NCBI GenBank assembly: GCA_963681505.1
Contig: OY811983.1
Location: 3,306,615-3,370,614 of the forward strand
Source: Eunapius fragilis
Taxonomy: Eukaryota > Porifera > Demospongiae > Spongillida > Spongillidae
Direction of reading: 5' to 3'
Length of the DNA stretch: 64,000 nt
This document shows, in pieces, positions 11,153 through 22,456 of the stretch. Position numbers and translations under genes: made by a program. The notes beneath the pieces are model-generated. The model had not been told where the DNA came from and ran no database searches. It saw only the letters and a list, made by a program, of their open reading frames with translations. Positions within the stretch are counted from its first letter, which is position 1, and each line of letters starts with the position of its first letter.

Positions 11153-14100
11153 CTGTAGTTCATGCTTCAAAATCCACTTGCTGACTTCTGCATTGGCTGC
11201 AACATCAAAGGCAGTCTGACCATTCTGTGTGGATCATTTAAAAGGTTCTGCGTGTCTATGTGAATTCGAGGCATGCTTACCTTATCTCGAATATCAACAT
11301 TTGGTTTTGCAGAAAGCAATATTTGCACAACATCAACATGTCCACCTTTTGTAGCCACATGCAGAGATGTCTGTCCCACCTGTGATTAGCAATTGGATAA
11401 ACTATGAAAGATGGAAGGATCATATGCACATGTAAATCTGCTCACATAGTCTTTAGAGTCGACATTTATTTCCACTGTGAGAAGAATGGCAATAATGTCA
11501 GGAGCATTCCGGTACGCTGCCCAGTGTAGTGGGGTCCATTGCCACTGTAGGGGAATGAATCATCTCATGCTATAAATGTAACAAATCCACTCACACAGCT
11601 ATCTACAAAATCTAATAATTCCAATAATAGCCCACCTCCATCTGCACATGCGTAATATACATAACTCATACAAAGTGTCCACTACTACATTATCCTTTCT
11701 GAGTATATTCCCCATCCATAACGGTCAGGGGTCTAGACCACCTTCCACTCTGAGCCTGAATCCCAGTAGTACATCCTCTTGGTAGCAACCATTTATATTC
11801 AGCCATCCTGAAGAGTGGCCAAAGTGGACCAAGCGCTTTGAACATTTCTGTCTAGCCTCTGAGCTACAGGAGAAAGATGGGAGAGCCAGCTAAATTATAC
11901 TTATCTACACCATGGGAAGTGAAGCGGGAAGTCAACTATCTGCAACGATTTCAAGAAGTATGAGGCTGTAAAGGAAAAGTTCGGTTCTCATTCCATCAAA
12001 TGGAGAAATGTGATTTCTGAAGAAGCTAAGTTCAGCAGAAAGAAGCAAGAAGAGGGCAAGCCAGTGCAAAAACATCAGACAGTTCTTTGGGATTATCTTC
12101 AGTCACAATTAGCAGAACAAGTAGCAGCGGCATAAATCACAAAAAAGAAACAGGAAAAAGTGGAAAAGAACAAAGAGGCCAGATAGGTCGTGATCATAAA
12201 TGTATTGATTCCAAGTCCTGTTCGTGGTGTGGCAATCCACATGCACATAGCCGAGAACAAATGTTCAGCATGTTGTGGTTGTGGTAAACAGGGACATCTT
12301 AGAAAAGTATGTCATTCCTCAAGAAGTTGCAGCACATCGAAGGAGTCTTTTTGGGAACTCTCACTAACAAAAAGCAGAGTTAAATGACCCCTGTAGGCTA
12401 GAGACAAACACTCCTGCTCAAGGCCAAGGATAAGCCGATATACTTAAAGCTAGGTACTGGAGCAGTGAATCAAACAACTCTTTTTGAGAAGATACACAAA
12501 TGTGTTGGTCCATTACAGCCCGCAACAAAAATACTGCATGGACCTAACTCTGAATGTCTACCAGTGCAAGGCCTGTTTATGGGAAAATTGAGACCTGGAG
12601 ATACAGAAGTTATTAAAGAGGTGTATGTAGTTCCTGGAGCACTCCATTGTTAGGATGGCCAGCAATAGAATCCCTTGGGCTTCTGCAACAGGTAAACGCA
12701 GTGATGAATACCTACTCAGAACAAATTGTGCAGTAGTACCCAAAGCTTTTTGAGGGACTGGGAAAGCTTGAAGGGGACTACACTACACCTGGAAGAGGGA
12801 GAGCAAAGCCATTTGCAGTTACAATTCCAAGTAGAGTAACAATCCAACTCCTTCCTCAGGTCAAAACATAGTTGAAAAGGATGGAACAGTTAAAGGTGAT
12901 CTCAAGAATAGCAGAACCCACAGACTGGTGTGCACCAATTGTTGTAGTATCCAAGGCAAATGGAACTGTTCGAATATGTGTTGACCTTACCAAAATAAAT
13001 GAGTGTGTGCACACTGTAGAACATATCCTTGCTCAACTCATGGCACAGCAATTTTTAAAGCTAGATCGGAACCTACCGAAGAATGTAATTTTTAAATATG
13101 TGACTAGTGTCTGGAGGGACGACCATGAATCGGATCATTTCCCTCTTTGTCACTATCGAACAATAACACAAACAGGAACAGTTTTGCGTTGGTTCTGTGT
13201 ATAACACTGCACGTTTTAGAGAACAAAAATGTTCATACCCAGTCCAACTATTATTCTCTGCCATTTTTTTTCTTCTCCGACCTTCCGCCACTAAGAACTT
13301 CAGCTAGAAACTATGTTGAAAAGCGCCAACAGCATCAATTCTTTGGCGTATACCAGGATTTTATCTTTAGGGGTCGGATACATGTATGACACATCGGGCG
13401 AAATACAAAAGCGAGTAGTACATAGGGATTGATAAATAAAATACCTTGTACCCAGGGCTGTACACCCACCTAATATGCTATTCACCAACATATGGTGAGC
13501 CACACCTACACTTCCAAAGTATAAATGTACTAGCCAGCACAAGATCTCCCTTTGGTGTTCCTGTTGTAGTTGTCGATGCTTTTGGCTAGTGAAGTTGTTT
13601 TTCAAAAATGCCTTCACGTAATCAGAGAAGGCGATCCAAGCAACGAGCGGAATCCTCCAGAGGCGAGACTTGCTCCTCCACATATATTTAGCACATTTAT
13701 AGAGAATTATGTTGTTCAGCTGTGTGCGAAATACAGGACTATTACATTTTACCATATTATTAGACACATGTTTCCTCCCTTTTTACATCACTATTGTCTT
13801 CCAATCCTATATGCTACCAACTTTAATTACTTGTGCCAATTCGGGATTCTGGCAGATCCCTTTCTCACCAGAGTCTGCGTGGCTGATCAACCACTGAGTA
13901 TTCTAAAGACGTATGTCGACTATCCTCAATGGCCTAGACAGTGTGGTGTGTCTAATGGATGATGTCCCGGGTGAAAAAATACACGTAGTAACGCGTTATA
14001 ACGCGTGAAAATGGGACATAAATAACGCCAAAACACGCGATTTTCAAGATGATTATCTCCTTGATTGTGCAATACAAAAGAGTTGAATTTTGCCTATACA

Positions 14101-17100
14101 CAAAGCGGTCCAGTGTGTATAAAGTTCCAAAGACTGGTTGGTTTGGCATGCATCGTTCCGAAGATATTCACATTCAAGTACGAACTTGATTTCGCGGGAA
14201 AGTTTACAAAAGCCCGCGAAATTAAGCTAGTACATTGAATGTGAATATCATCGGAGCGATGCATGCCAAACCAACCAGTCTTTGGAACTTTATACACACT
14301 GGACCACTTTGTGTATAGGCAAAATTCAACTCTTTTGTATTGCACAATCAAGGAGATAATCATCTTGAAAATCGCGTGTTTTGGCGTTATTTATGTCCCA
14401 TTTTCACGCGTTATAACGCGTTACTACGTGTATTTTTTCACCCGGGGTACTCATACATGGCAGCCTGTGGCGTAGATCTCTCGGACAATGACACCAACGG
14501 AGTAGAAAAAAAGGCTCTTGCCCTCACCTGGGCATGTGAGCGGTTTTCAGATCATCTGCTTGGTTTTTCATATTGGGACAGGCCATATTCTATTCCCATA
14601 GAAGAATGTAAACTTAGACGATAAGGGTACTAGAGAAGATTACAGGAATGGGAGGCAGAACATGTCGGGTGGTGATACTAGATAACTTTGCCATTTTCAA
14701 GCCAATGACTGAAAACTGCTGCCACCATGTACACTGTAGCTTAATCTCAAGTCAACTCACACAGCAATCTAAAAATCCAATAATTCCAATAATTGCCCCC
14801 TCCATCAGCACATATGTAATATACATACATGTAACTCATACAAAGTGTTTACTACTACAATAAACATCGCACCACAACAACGATCCGATTTGAATGATGT
14901 AATATCAATTCAGTAATAATTGTCCTTGATATGAATGAGGAAATCAAGGACATCATGAGTGGTCTTGTAAATCATTAAAAACTATTACCTGCATGAATGT
15001 TCATATCTGTATTTAGATTTTGAGTTATCTGCATTGTTTCAGCATCAATGTACATAAAATTATACAAAGTGTCACACAAACAGTATCTTGCAAACTGCTG
15101 AGCTGCTCAATTCAAACACTACCAATTCAAACACTACAGGACAATGTACAAATCCAACATATGGATGAATGTTTTGCTGGCTACAGGGCATTGACTCTGC
15201 TTTTGAATGTTGCAGTTACCATAATACCTCAACAGCACTACCACCCCACAATACAATAGATGGTCATCCTCTTTTATTCTTCACTGTGAGATGTGTTGGA
15301 CTTACGGCATTATCTTGACTGTCAACATCTGCACCTGCTGACACCAGAGCCCGTGTTACTTTGATGAACGATTTCTTGACAGCCAAATGTAACGGAGTCA
15401 GTCCATCCTGCAACATAACAATGATGCATTTAAACCTTAGCTCCATTACCAATAAATAAATAGAATCTCTATATTATACTATACAAGAAACAGATATATC
15501 ATTTGAAAGAAAAGCAGAAAAGCAACTAACTATATTAGTGCATCAGCAAGCGTTACAGAGTTGCAAACCCACAGGATTTTACAAAGACAGCCACCAGCTA
15601 AATCCACACACACACACACACGCACACACACACACACACATACACACACGCACATACACACACACGCAACAAAAGGCAGACAGGCGCATAAATATGCAAG
15701 TTATTCTATATACATTATGCCACCCCAAGAGTATCATGTCCTCATTGAATAACTCTTCCCATACAGATTCTGTGATTTATAGAACTTAGTGATTAGAATA
15801 TTAATGCCTAGCCAACTTTGTCTAAATGTATGGATGTTATCCTGTTATACGTTGTGTTGCATCAAAAGAAAGCATCCCCTAACTTTTTGGGTGGGGTAGG
15901 TGTTGGCACTAATAGGGTGCTTGCATGGCTGATCATTTATCAGCGGACTCAGAGACACTACTAAAAAACTGGTGGCCATTTAAAATCAAATGACCATGTT
16001 CTTTTGTTTATACGTTTCTGGGAGTAAAGCAAAGAATTGCTAAAAGTTGAAAAGTTAAAACTGCTGTGCCAGCAATAGCAACACCTGTGTATCCATATTT
16101 GGAATCTGTTTGGTTTGTGTCAGATTTGTAAAGTTAGATTTGATATATTGTTCAACGAATTCAACTTGGGTCCGACCTTGTAGGCACGATCACACTGGTG
16201 TTGTCCCTAAGTTACTCTGAACTCACCCTACTCTCACCAGAATTGCACCTCCAATTGTTCCTCGTTAAGGTATTTACACAAGTAAAGAAAAACATTCTTT
16301 AACAAGAAAGTTGGTGGGTTATAGGAATTGGAGGCAAAGGTGGTGTAAAAAGGAGGGGAACAAGGTTTTGGGAAAAGAAAAATGAGATAAAAATCCTATA
16401 TTTAGCACTTCTTTTGGTTCTGTTACATTTACACGTGCTAAACATAGGAATTTTGTCTCATTTCCCTTCACCCAAAACCTTGTTCCCCTCCTTTTTACAT
16501 CAACTTTGCCACTAATTCCTATATCCCACCAACTTTTGTGTTAGAGAATGTTTTTCTTTACTTGTTTCCTCTATTTTTTTTGTCGAAGAATAATACATAT
16601 CATTACATTAACATGCTATACATAGAGCCATATTTACTTGCCAGTTGTCATTGCCTAGCAACGTTTTTCAAATTTAAGCATCTGCCTAATGAGAGCAAAA
16701 GCCATCAGCCCACGAGTGTAGAACTGTTTTAAATTGATGTGCATACCTTGATAGAATGCTTTTTAAATGTAAAGTAAAGAAATTCCTCTCGTCGTTTAGC
16801 TCTCCTCTTTTGTTGACATGAAGGCATTTTGACAAAAACAACTTCGCTAGCCAAAAAGTGAACGAAACTGTGATCAAATGAAATCCACCTGTTTATAACG
16901 CTGCACAATTCTAAATATACGCGAATGTCGCCATGGAAACGCTTAATATAGCACTCCATATTATGTAATGATTACGTTTATCAGTTTCATGCTTTATTCA
17001 TATATCTGATACCTGAAGATGTCCTTCCAGGAGATTCTAAAGCGATTGGTATAATTTGTGTTTTTTGAAACTGTTCCTATCCCGAGTTATACTCACACGA

Positions 17101-20100
17101 GAAGAATTAGATGACGACAATTGTTTGGGTAGTAGATGCTTGAGTAAGAGCGCATGCGCAGTTTGGTTGATTCATTCTTTTGATATTAGCATCTTGCTAA
17201 ACAGATGACAACGGAGGAGAAGAATTGGTCTGGGAACGAGGAAAAAAAAAACATGAGCTTTTTTGTTCTCTTAAAGCAAACAGTTTGATGACTGGAACAA
17301 AACATTAAAATGACCGTCTTTGCCTTCTAGTTCGATAGCAACAAAGAGCTAAACTATTCGTTTCTCGGCATGCGAGTTATACGCGGGTCACGTTTTTAAA
17401 AAATGATTTCATGACCCAGGTCAATTCCTATATAGGAACTACTAACGTAGTTCCTGATTGTTCTCATTCCAATTGACAGACTATAAATAGTGTGGCATTG
17501 TCACTACCTCCCCGAGTCAGGATTGGGTAATTTGCACGCCTGCTGCCTTCCTTGGATGTGGTAGCCGTTTCTCAGGCTCCCTCTCAGGAATCGAACCCCA
17601 ATTCTCTGTCACCTGTTTCAATCATGGTGGAATGTAACCAAGCAATCAAGATGGATTAATCACATAAGAGTAGTAACGTTACTGATGACTTCCAGGTGCT
17701 ACAAGTACTACAGCTGTCGTACCATGAGCACATGAAGTTCATACGGCTTTGCGGCAAGCCACCTCCAGCAAGATACATGTATGTGGTCACTCTGACATCA
17801 TTTTACGGTCCTTGACACATCCATCTGACCCTAAAGTGGCTTACAACATGAGCTAGCCTTTAGGATGTGCATGACCAACTGTGTAGGACCGGGCACCCAT
17901 AACAGGAGGCGTGCCACGCGTAAAGGTCTGGGCACCCAATCTGGGAAACCAAGGGTGTTGAATTACTTGTATTCAATTAGTTGCATGTCCAGTGCAGGGC
18001 ACCTACATGTATACAGTACCTTTGGATCTTTGTGTTTTCTTGCATCAAGCAGGTCTGAACAATGCATCTTTGTGCATGTGTATTGAAAGCTGTGCATTTG
18101 GTTCTTGTGCTATACTTATATTGTTGCTATGCTTCGGTGATTGATCTTTGCTCGTGCGCGAGCACTCTACCTGGTCCTTACGATCCATTCACATACTCTC
18201 TAACGCACGGCATTGCACAACAGCTGCACAGGAACATCAAAGGCACCAACTCAGGCAATACAACTGTGGGTGAGTATGAAGAAAAAAAAGCCGGACTGCT
18301 GGACCAGGTCTGAAGCGTAGCAGAGATTGGCAGCTATCTAATGTTAGGCATCATTACACGTTAAGTAGACTGGCTACATTGTAAACGTTGTTGAGCAAGA
18401 ATATTCTACCATGTATGCACACCGCCAAATTCATTTGTCTATACTCTGGACGACAGGATGTCATGGGCTTTGACCCCTCAGATGTTCTGACCCAGTGGCA
18501 GATCCAGGGTGGGGTGGGGGAGGAGGAGGGTACAAATCATATTTCAAATTAATTTTCACCATATATGGCACTGACAGTACCATATATGGTGAAAGTTCAT
18601 GGTGAATATAATTTGTGCCGCTACTGTGACAACCATGGGTAGAACATGCATGTTGATCAGAAAGGACATGCAAGAAGCCATCTTTGCTAAGCAACTTGCC
18701 AGGGTGTTGTAATACTTATTATAGCTAAGACATGTAGTGTACATTTATGGGTTTTCTATAGCAAACATCTTTTATTAAGTCACTATGAAAAGACTCAAAA
18801 CAAACTCTGGACCAGATCAAGGACTAGTGAGGGAGGACAAAAAATGGCTGTCAGCTTTCAGCTGTTTAGTGCTGCCCCAGCACAGTACAGTAGAATCCAG
18901 CTAGCTGTGATCCTATCAGCTAAGTATACTATTAATCAAATTATTAAGTATAGGCACGGTAACAATGTGCAGTTATTAATAGCTGGCTATTAAATCGCTC
19001 ATTGATGCAAAGCGTACTTGATAAACATGGATACATTCTACATCTATTGGTATGTATGGCAACATTTGAAGTTGTTCCTATCATTAGAATATAGGAAAGA
19101 GAAGAAGAAAATGGGACTGGGCACGAGCATGAGCTCCAAGTCTCTTTGTTTTCTAAAACCTTATGTTTTTGTGAAGTCTGACTAGCGTGAAACTATTTTC
19201 TACTAGTTTGATTTCACAAACAAGCAATGTTATCCATTGGTCAGAAGTCTCTCTAGGCATGGTTGACACTTTCTGATACAGGTCAAATCCTGTATCAGGA
19301 ACTACGTGTCGTTCCTGACATAGGAGAATGGATACTAAAAGTGGTAATTCAATATGAGAACATAACACTTTTAAAGTGGCTACATTTATCAAAATGACCC
19401 AAGAACTTAAACTCACGTTTGTTTTAAGATTGACTTCTGCCTTGAATTCCAGCAGCATGCCCAAAACTCCATCATTTCCAGCATCCGCAGCATAATGCAG
19501 AGCACTCCAGCCATACTGTGGTGATACACATTTAACTCTAATTAATGCCACCCAATAATTACTCCTACCACCATTGCAAACAGTGCTGCTCGTTGTATCC
19601 AGATAGTTACTTTGAATATGTGTAAGAGCAATAATAACTAATATGCACGTAACCCATGCAGATGTTTTAGGCAAAATTTATCTGAATTCATGCAAGCACA
19701 TTTTTGTGTGTGTCAAGTGTTACACATTCAATACTTTGTAGTAACAAAACATGAACTATATAAGGCTACAAGTGCAGGAAATGGAATTGTCATTTAACAA
19801 TATAAATCATACATGAATTGTGTGACACAGATGACTACGCTGTATGTGTATGTACGCACTTAACTATACACTTGCCAACTGTAGGTCAGACCAGGCATGT
19901 AGCATTTTGTCAATCCAATCGGCTCTACTAACTCTTAGGAAGAACCGTGCAATCACTAGCAGAAGCTTATAATATGTTGGTTGGTATCCTTAACAGATGT
20001 GTTAACTTAACCTCACTGTCCCGTCATCATCAGTTTCCATACAAGATTTATAAAAACATTGAATGGCAGCAGTTGACAAGTCCCCAGGCTAGTTTTATCT

Positions 20101-20320
20101 TTAGCAACGACATTGAAGCCAAGGCAGGGAAGTAACTTGTTGTCACAAGGAAAGTGAAGTCTAATTCTGGGGTCTAATTTAGGGGTTGCTGTTACAGTAT
20201 AATGCAAAAGATAGCATGAACACTTACAGAGTCAGCTGCATTAACATTGACGCCACTGTCCAACAATTTTTTAACTGCTGGTTTATTTCCAGTCTTTGCC
20301 ATCTTTCTAAGGTCATCGGC
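11153..20320 (-). CDS. Ankyrin-repeat gene, six phase-0 exons (partial)
   Basis: Minus-strand exons, 5' to 3': 20320-20228 (31 codons, starts ADDLRKMAKTGNK), 19515-19417 (33), 15407-15306 (34), 11544-11446 (33), 11379-11281 (33) and 11224-11153 (24, a partial repeat). All have GT-AG borders and all junctions are phase 0, so each exon is one ankyrin repeat module. The TPLHLA/TPLHWA turn motifs and the closing G-A-D-V-D or I-N-V-D motifs are clear. A Met inside the first exon could be the start. A possible 5' exon ends at 20838 with donor GTAAGG and reads VTNVQSK in phase 0. The 3' continuation after 11153 (donor GTATGTG) is unresolved; the receptor-like kinase lies 3 kb downstream on the same strand. 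Ankyrin modules mediate protein binding; no partner can be inferred. Introns contain the gypsy relic, foldback elements and 18S debris. Confidence 0.75.
11580..11690. repeat. Intron repeat, copy 1
   Basis: This stretch resembles 14740-14865 (blocks AATAATTCCAATAAT and CATACAAAGTGT). The pair flanks the gypsy relic. It abuts an ankyrin exon, so the likeliest origin is duplication of an exon-intron module. Confidence 0.7.
13066..13833 (-). mobile_element. A^T-inserting element, copy ii (inside gypsy RT)
   Basis: Removing these 768 bp rejoins CTAGA with TGCCAATTCGGG and restores the RT reading KLDANSGFW exactly, so both ends are known. It starts TCGGAAC and ends in ATTACTTG when read on +, inserted between A and T without target duplication. 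Homology to copies i and iii runs along its length (AGAGAACAAAAA near 13220, TTGGCTAGTGAAGTTG near 13580, and a half-palindrome at 13720-13833). It is in opposite orientation to copies i and iii. Confidence 0.8.
13966..14446. mobile_element. 481-bp foldback element with ~210-bp arms
   Basis: The arms run from CCCGGGTGAAAAAAT inward and are almost identical reverse complements (13966-14178 and 14236-14446). The 2-bp flank GT is repeated on both sides. Removing the element rejoins GATGATGT with ACTCATAC, giving RT reading LMDDVLIHG, so it landed directly after the catalytic Asp pair. High arm identity suggests a young insertion. No ORF of note. Confidence 0.9.
14740..14865. repeat. Intron repeat, copy 2
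   Basis: Diverged copy of 11580-11690, on the other side of the gypsy relic. Confidence 0.7.
15607..15665. repeat. (CA)n microsatellite
   Basis: CA repeat with G interruptions in an intron of the ankyrin gene. Confidence 0.95.
16235..17633 (-). pseudogene. 18S rRNA gene fragment split by an insertion
   Basis: On the minus strand, 17633-17458 reads the conserved small-subunit block GGTTCGATTCC, then GAGAAACGGCTACCAC, AAGGAAGGCAGCAGG and GGGGAGGTAGTGACAA, up to GGAATGAG. The match resumes at 16276-16235 with TTAACGAGG and TTGGAGG. The intervening 16279-17457 is the A^T-inserting element. Flanks do not continue as rDNA, so this is a dispersed ~220-nt rDNA-derived piece, not a working gene. Substitutions relative to conserved positions (for example CTGAGAG for CCGGAGAG) support decay. 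Confidence 0.85.
16279..17457 (+). mobile_element. A^T-inserting element, copy i (inside 18S fragment)
   Basis: Begins CAAGTAAAG, contains the ~285-bp palindrome to 16564, and ends GTAGTTCCTGA at 17457. The empty site is the conserved 18S sequence ACAATCTAAAT, entered between A and T with no duplicated target. It holds a 76-codon minus-strand frame (16959-16729) with a basic MPSCQQKRRAKRREEF stretch. A related basic stretch is in copy ii. Near the right end TAGGAACTAC...GTAGTTCCT forms a small hairpin. Confidence 0.85.
17634..19416. other. Intron of the ankyrin gene; short hairpin only
   Basis: No supported exon. A 14-bp inverted pair (TTCACCATATATGG and complement) lies at 18555-18593. GGCAGATCCAGGGTGGGG near 18490 resembles an end of the GGCGGAT element family seen at 59.5 kb. 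Confidence 0.45.
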
Positions 20321-20522
20321 CTTAAAAGAGATGATAAAGAATTGGTAAGTTGACTGATCAATAACCAATCAATCAATCATCAATCAATTAACCAACTCAT
20401 ACATACAAAGTTTAGATGGCATATTCATACATCTGATAAAGGTAACGTAACCTCTGTGATTGCATAATATTACACAATAGTGAAAACGTTACAGTACCAC
20501 TGTACCACTATGGCCATCTAAT

Positions 20523-20775
20523 GCACCTATCATTGTTACGTGAGACCCCCCTCCCCTGGGGCGAAGTCGGGATTAGGTGGGGATTTGACGCGTGAATATT
20601 ATTACTGGCCACACGTTTGACCATAGTCGGGCACGCGTTTGACCTTTTATCAGACCACGTAGTATAGACATTTGACCAGTTATTAACCCCAAACCAGGGG
20701 CAGTTTGCTTTAATAAAGGTCAAATCCCTCCCAATGCCCCAGGGGGGGGGGGTCTCACGTAACAATGATAGGCGC
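20523..20775. mobile_element. MITE with long inverted ends and C/G runs
   Basis: The ends CACCTATCATTGTTACGTGA and complement frame runs of C and G and a ~180-bp interior without ORF. It lies in the first intron of the ankyrin gene. Confidence 0.85.
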
Positions 20776-21033
20776 ATAAGCATGGCTTGCGCGTGGCCTG
20801 ACCACCATGACCTGAAAATACCCCAAAGTGGCCTTACCTTGGATTGCACGTTTGTTACGTCTGACACACACGCTCCTATCCATGCATGAGGAAGACAGTA
20901 AGTAAAACTCCGCCCGGACACTTTCCCGCGAGGCTAATCAACAGCCATGTACCTTTGCCGCATAAAAAGGCAGCACAGACGACGGCAATGAACACTGATA
21001 TCGAAGGCATAGGGTGTTTGCCGGCCCAAGGAC

Positions 21034-21138
21034 TAGTCTCGTACCCAGACCATCAATCCCACAGCTGCGGATGGATTACCACGTAGCGGTGATGTAATCC
21101 ATCCGCAGCTGTGGGATTGATGGTCTGGGTACGAGACT
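21034..21138. repeat. Hairpin with 44-bp arms (CTCGTACCCAG family)
   Basis: AGTCTCGTACCCAGACC begins the left arm and its perfect complement closes the right arm, with a ~17-base loop. The same CTCGTACCCAG start appears in the shorter hairpin at 31053-31105. Confidence 0.9.
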
Positions 21139-21139
21139 A

Positions 21140-22008
21140 ATGTTCTATTGTCTTAGAAAACTTCCATTATCAAGAACTTAGATGATAAGCAATGGAGGTT
21201 GATTGCACGTGAGCACTTAAAAAAATCCTACCCAAGAGTGTAAAAAGGGACTGCATCTGCACGAAGTACAGTTGTGTAAAGAAATTATTAGTGCACAAGA
21301 TGAGGTCCTATTTATAGCTACTGTGCTTCCTGACTGTTCGAAAAAATTGCTCAGAACTGTACACTGAGATAATGAGCTAATTGGTGCCATTATTCTGGTA
21401 CTGATAGGCAATGCTCTAGTTATACTCTTTTTCACAAACGGCAAAACAAAAACAGTAGTGACACATGAGTTACCTTAATTTCATTTGGGGGGGGGGGGGG
21501 GGGGGGGGTTTGCTGGGGAACCTATTCATTTGGGGGGACGGGGAGCCTGGGGAACCTATTCATTCGTAGGTGTCTCTGGGGAACCTATCTGGCCCAGTTG
21601 ATTTGATCGATGGCATGTCCCATTTGAGCTTTGAACTGTTACACCATCCTATCTTGATGTTGGCAGTGATGGAGGGAAATAATAGACTGCATATGTGCTA
21701 GACTGCGTGGGCCCCCATTCATAAGTTAACTTGATTTAAACAGCTGGTTTAAAGTGCTCTGTGTATTGTAATGTATTTCAGTACTCTATGGTAGTTCCAT
21801 CTCTTAAGGTGGATAAGACCACTGTCCCTTTCTTCAATGCACAAGCTGTGTGCACAGTGCTTATAATTGTGATACTGAAACAGCTAAAACATTAACATTG
21901 AAAATGATTTAATGCTTGACGCATTGCCTAACAGCCAAGTACATAAGAACTCTTTCCTGCACATTGCAGTGTACATGTACATTTGTGTAAACAATTAAGA
22001 AATGTTCA
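21140..22008. other. Between genes; 22-base G run
   Basis: A pure G tract at 21487-21508 is followed by two diverged repeats of GCTGGGGAACCTATTCATT. No coding sequence supported. Confidence 0.55.
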
Positions 22009-22416
22009 CTAGTCTAACTGGTCACTTAACCAGTCCACCCTCTGTAGAATGTTGCAGAGATCTTGTTGGTTGATGAAGGTTTCAGGGTCCCATGGGTGTG
22101 GCACCCTTGCCTTCACAGTAGAAGGGTCCTCCAGATAGAGTGCAAGAGCCTCTTCAGGTGACTGGCCAACATCTTTGGCAAATGCACACTCCCATAGAAA
22201 GTTTCTTAGCTGTGGTTTTAAACATGACACCATACATGAGTGAAAAAAACAGCACAATCTTGAAGAAGATATAAAACACTGCACACTTGTCCATTAACAT
22301 TAATGTCAGAATGTGAGATAATTTTGTAGAGTCATAATTATAATACTGTGGTGGTACATACTGATGTGTCCCTAGAAGGGCCCACCTTTATTGCAGTGTA
22401 AAAACTGCTGAGTGCG

Positions 22417-22456
<40 letters not shown>

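Larger units (their letters stand above)
11790..14625 (+). mobile_element. Ty3/gypsy-type retrotransposon relic, twice interrupted
   Basis: Plus-strand fragments in gypsy order. Gag-like WPKWTKRFEHF lies near 11800, and further Gag near 11950-12080. A CCHC-like knuckle (CSACCGCGKQGHLRKVC) falls at ~12265-12315, and a protease-like LGTGAVNQT whose catalytic Asp reads Gly at ~12453. The RT N-terminus (PTDWCAPIVVVSKANG) is near 12920, RT ANSGFWQIP near 13840, LMDDV at ~13950, and an RNase H piece (KKALALTWACERF) near 14510. Stops and frameshifts are frequent, and about 150 codons are missing between RT and RNase H. Two insertions break it (13066-13833 and 13966-14446). No LTRs identified; the element is dead. 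Confidence 0.85.

Noticed and set aside
13570..13962. 130-codon plus-strand ORF as a gene
   Set aside because: It straddles the end of the A^T-inserting element and the resumed gypsy RT, so it is a chance chimera.
14094..14475. Matching ORFs on both strands within the 481-bp element
   Set aside because: They are mirror images from the inverted arms and lack homology.
11545..14865. The flanking repeats as LTRs of the gypsy relic
   Set aside because: Copy 1 overlaps an ankyrin exon border and lacks TG...CA ends; module duplication fits better.
17580..17600. tRNA B-box-like GGTTCGATTCC on the minus strand
   Set aside because: It is part of the 18S rRNA fragment; no acceptor stem or A-box around it.
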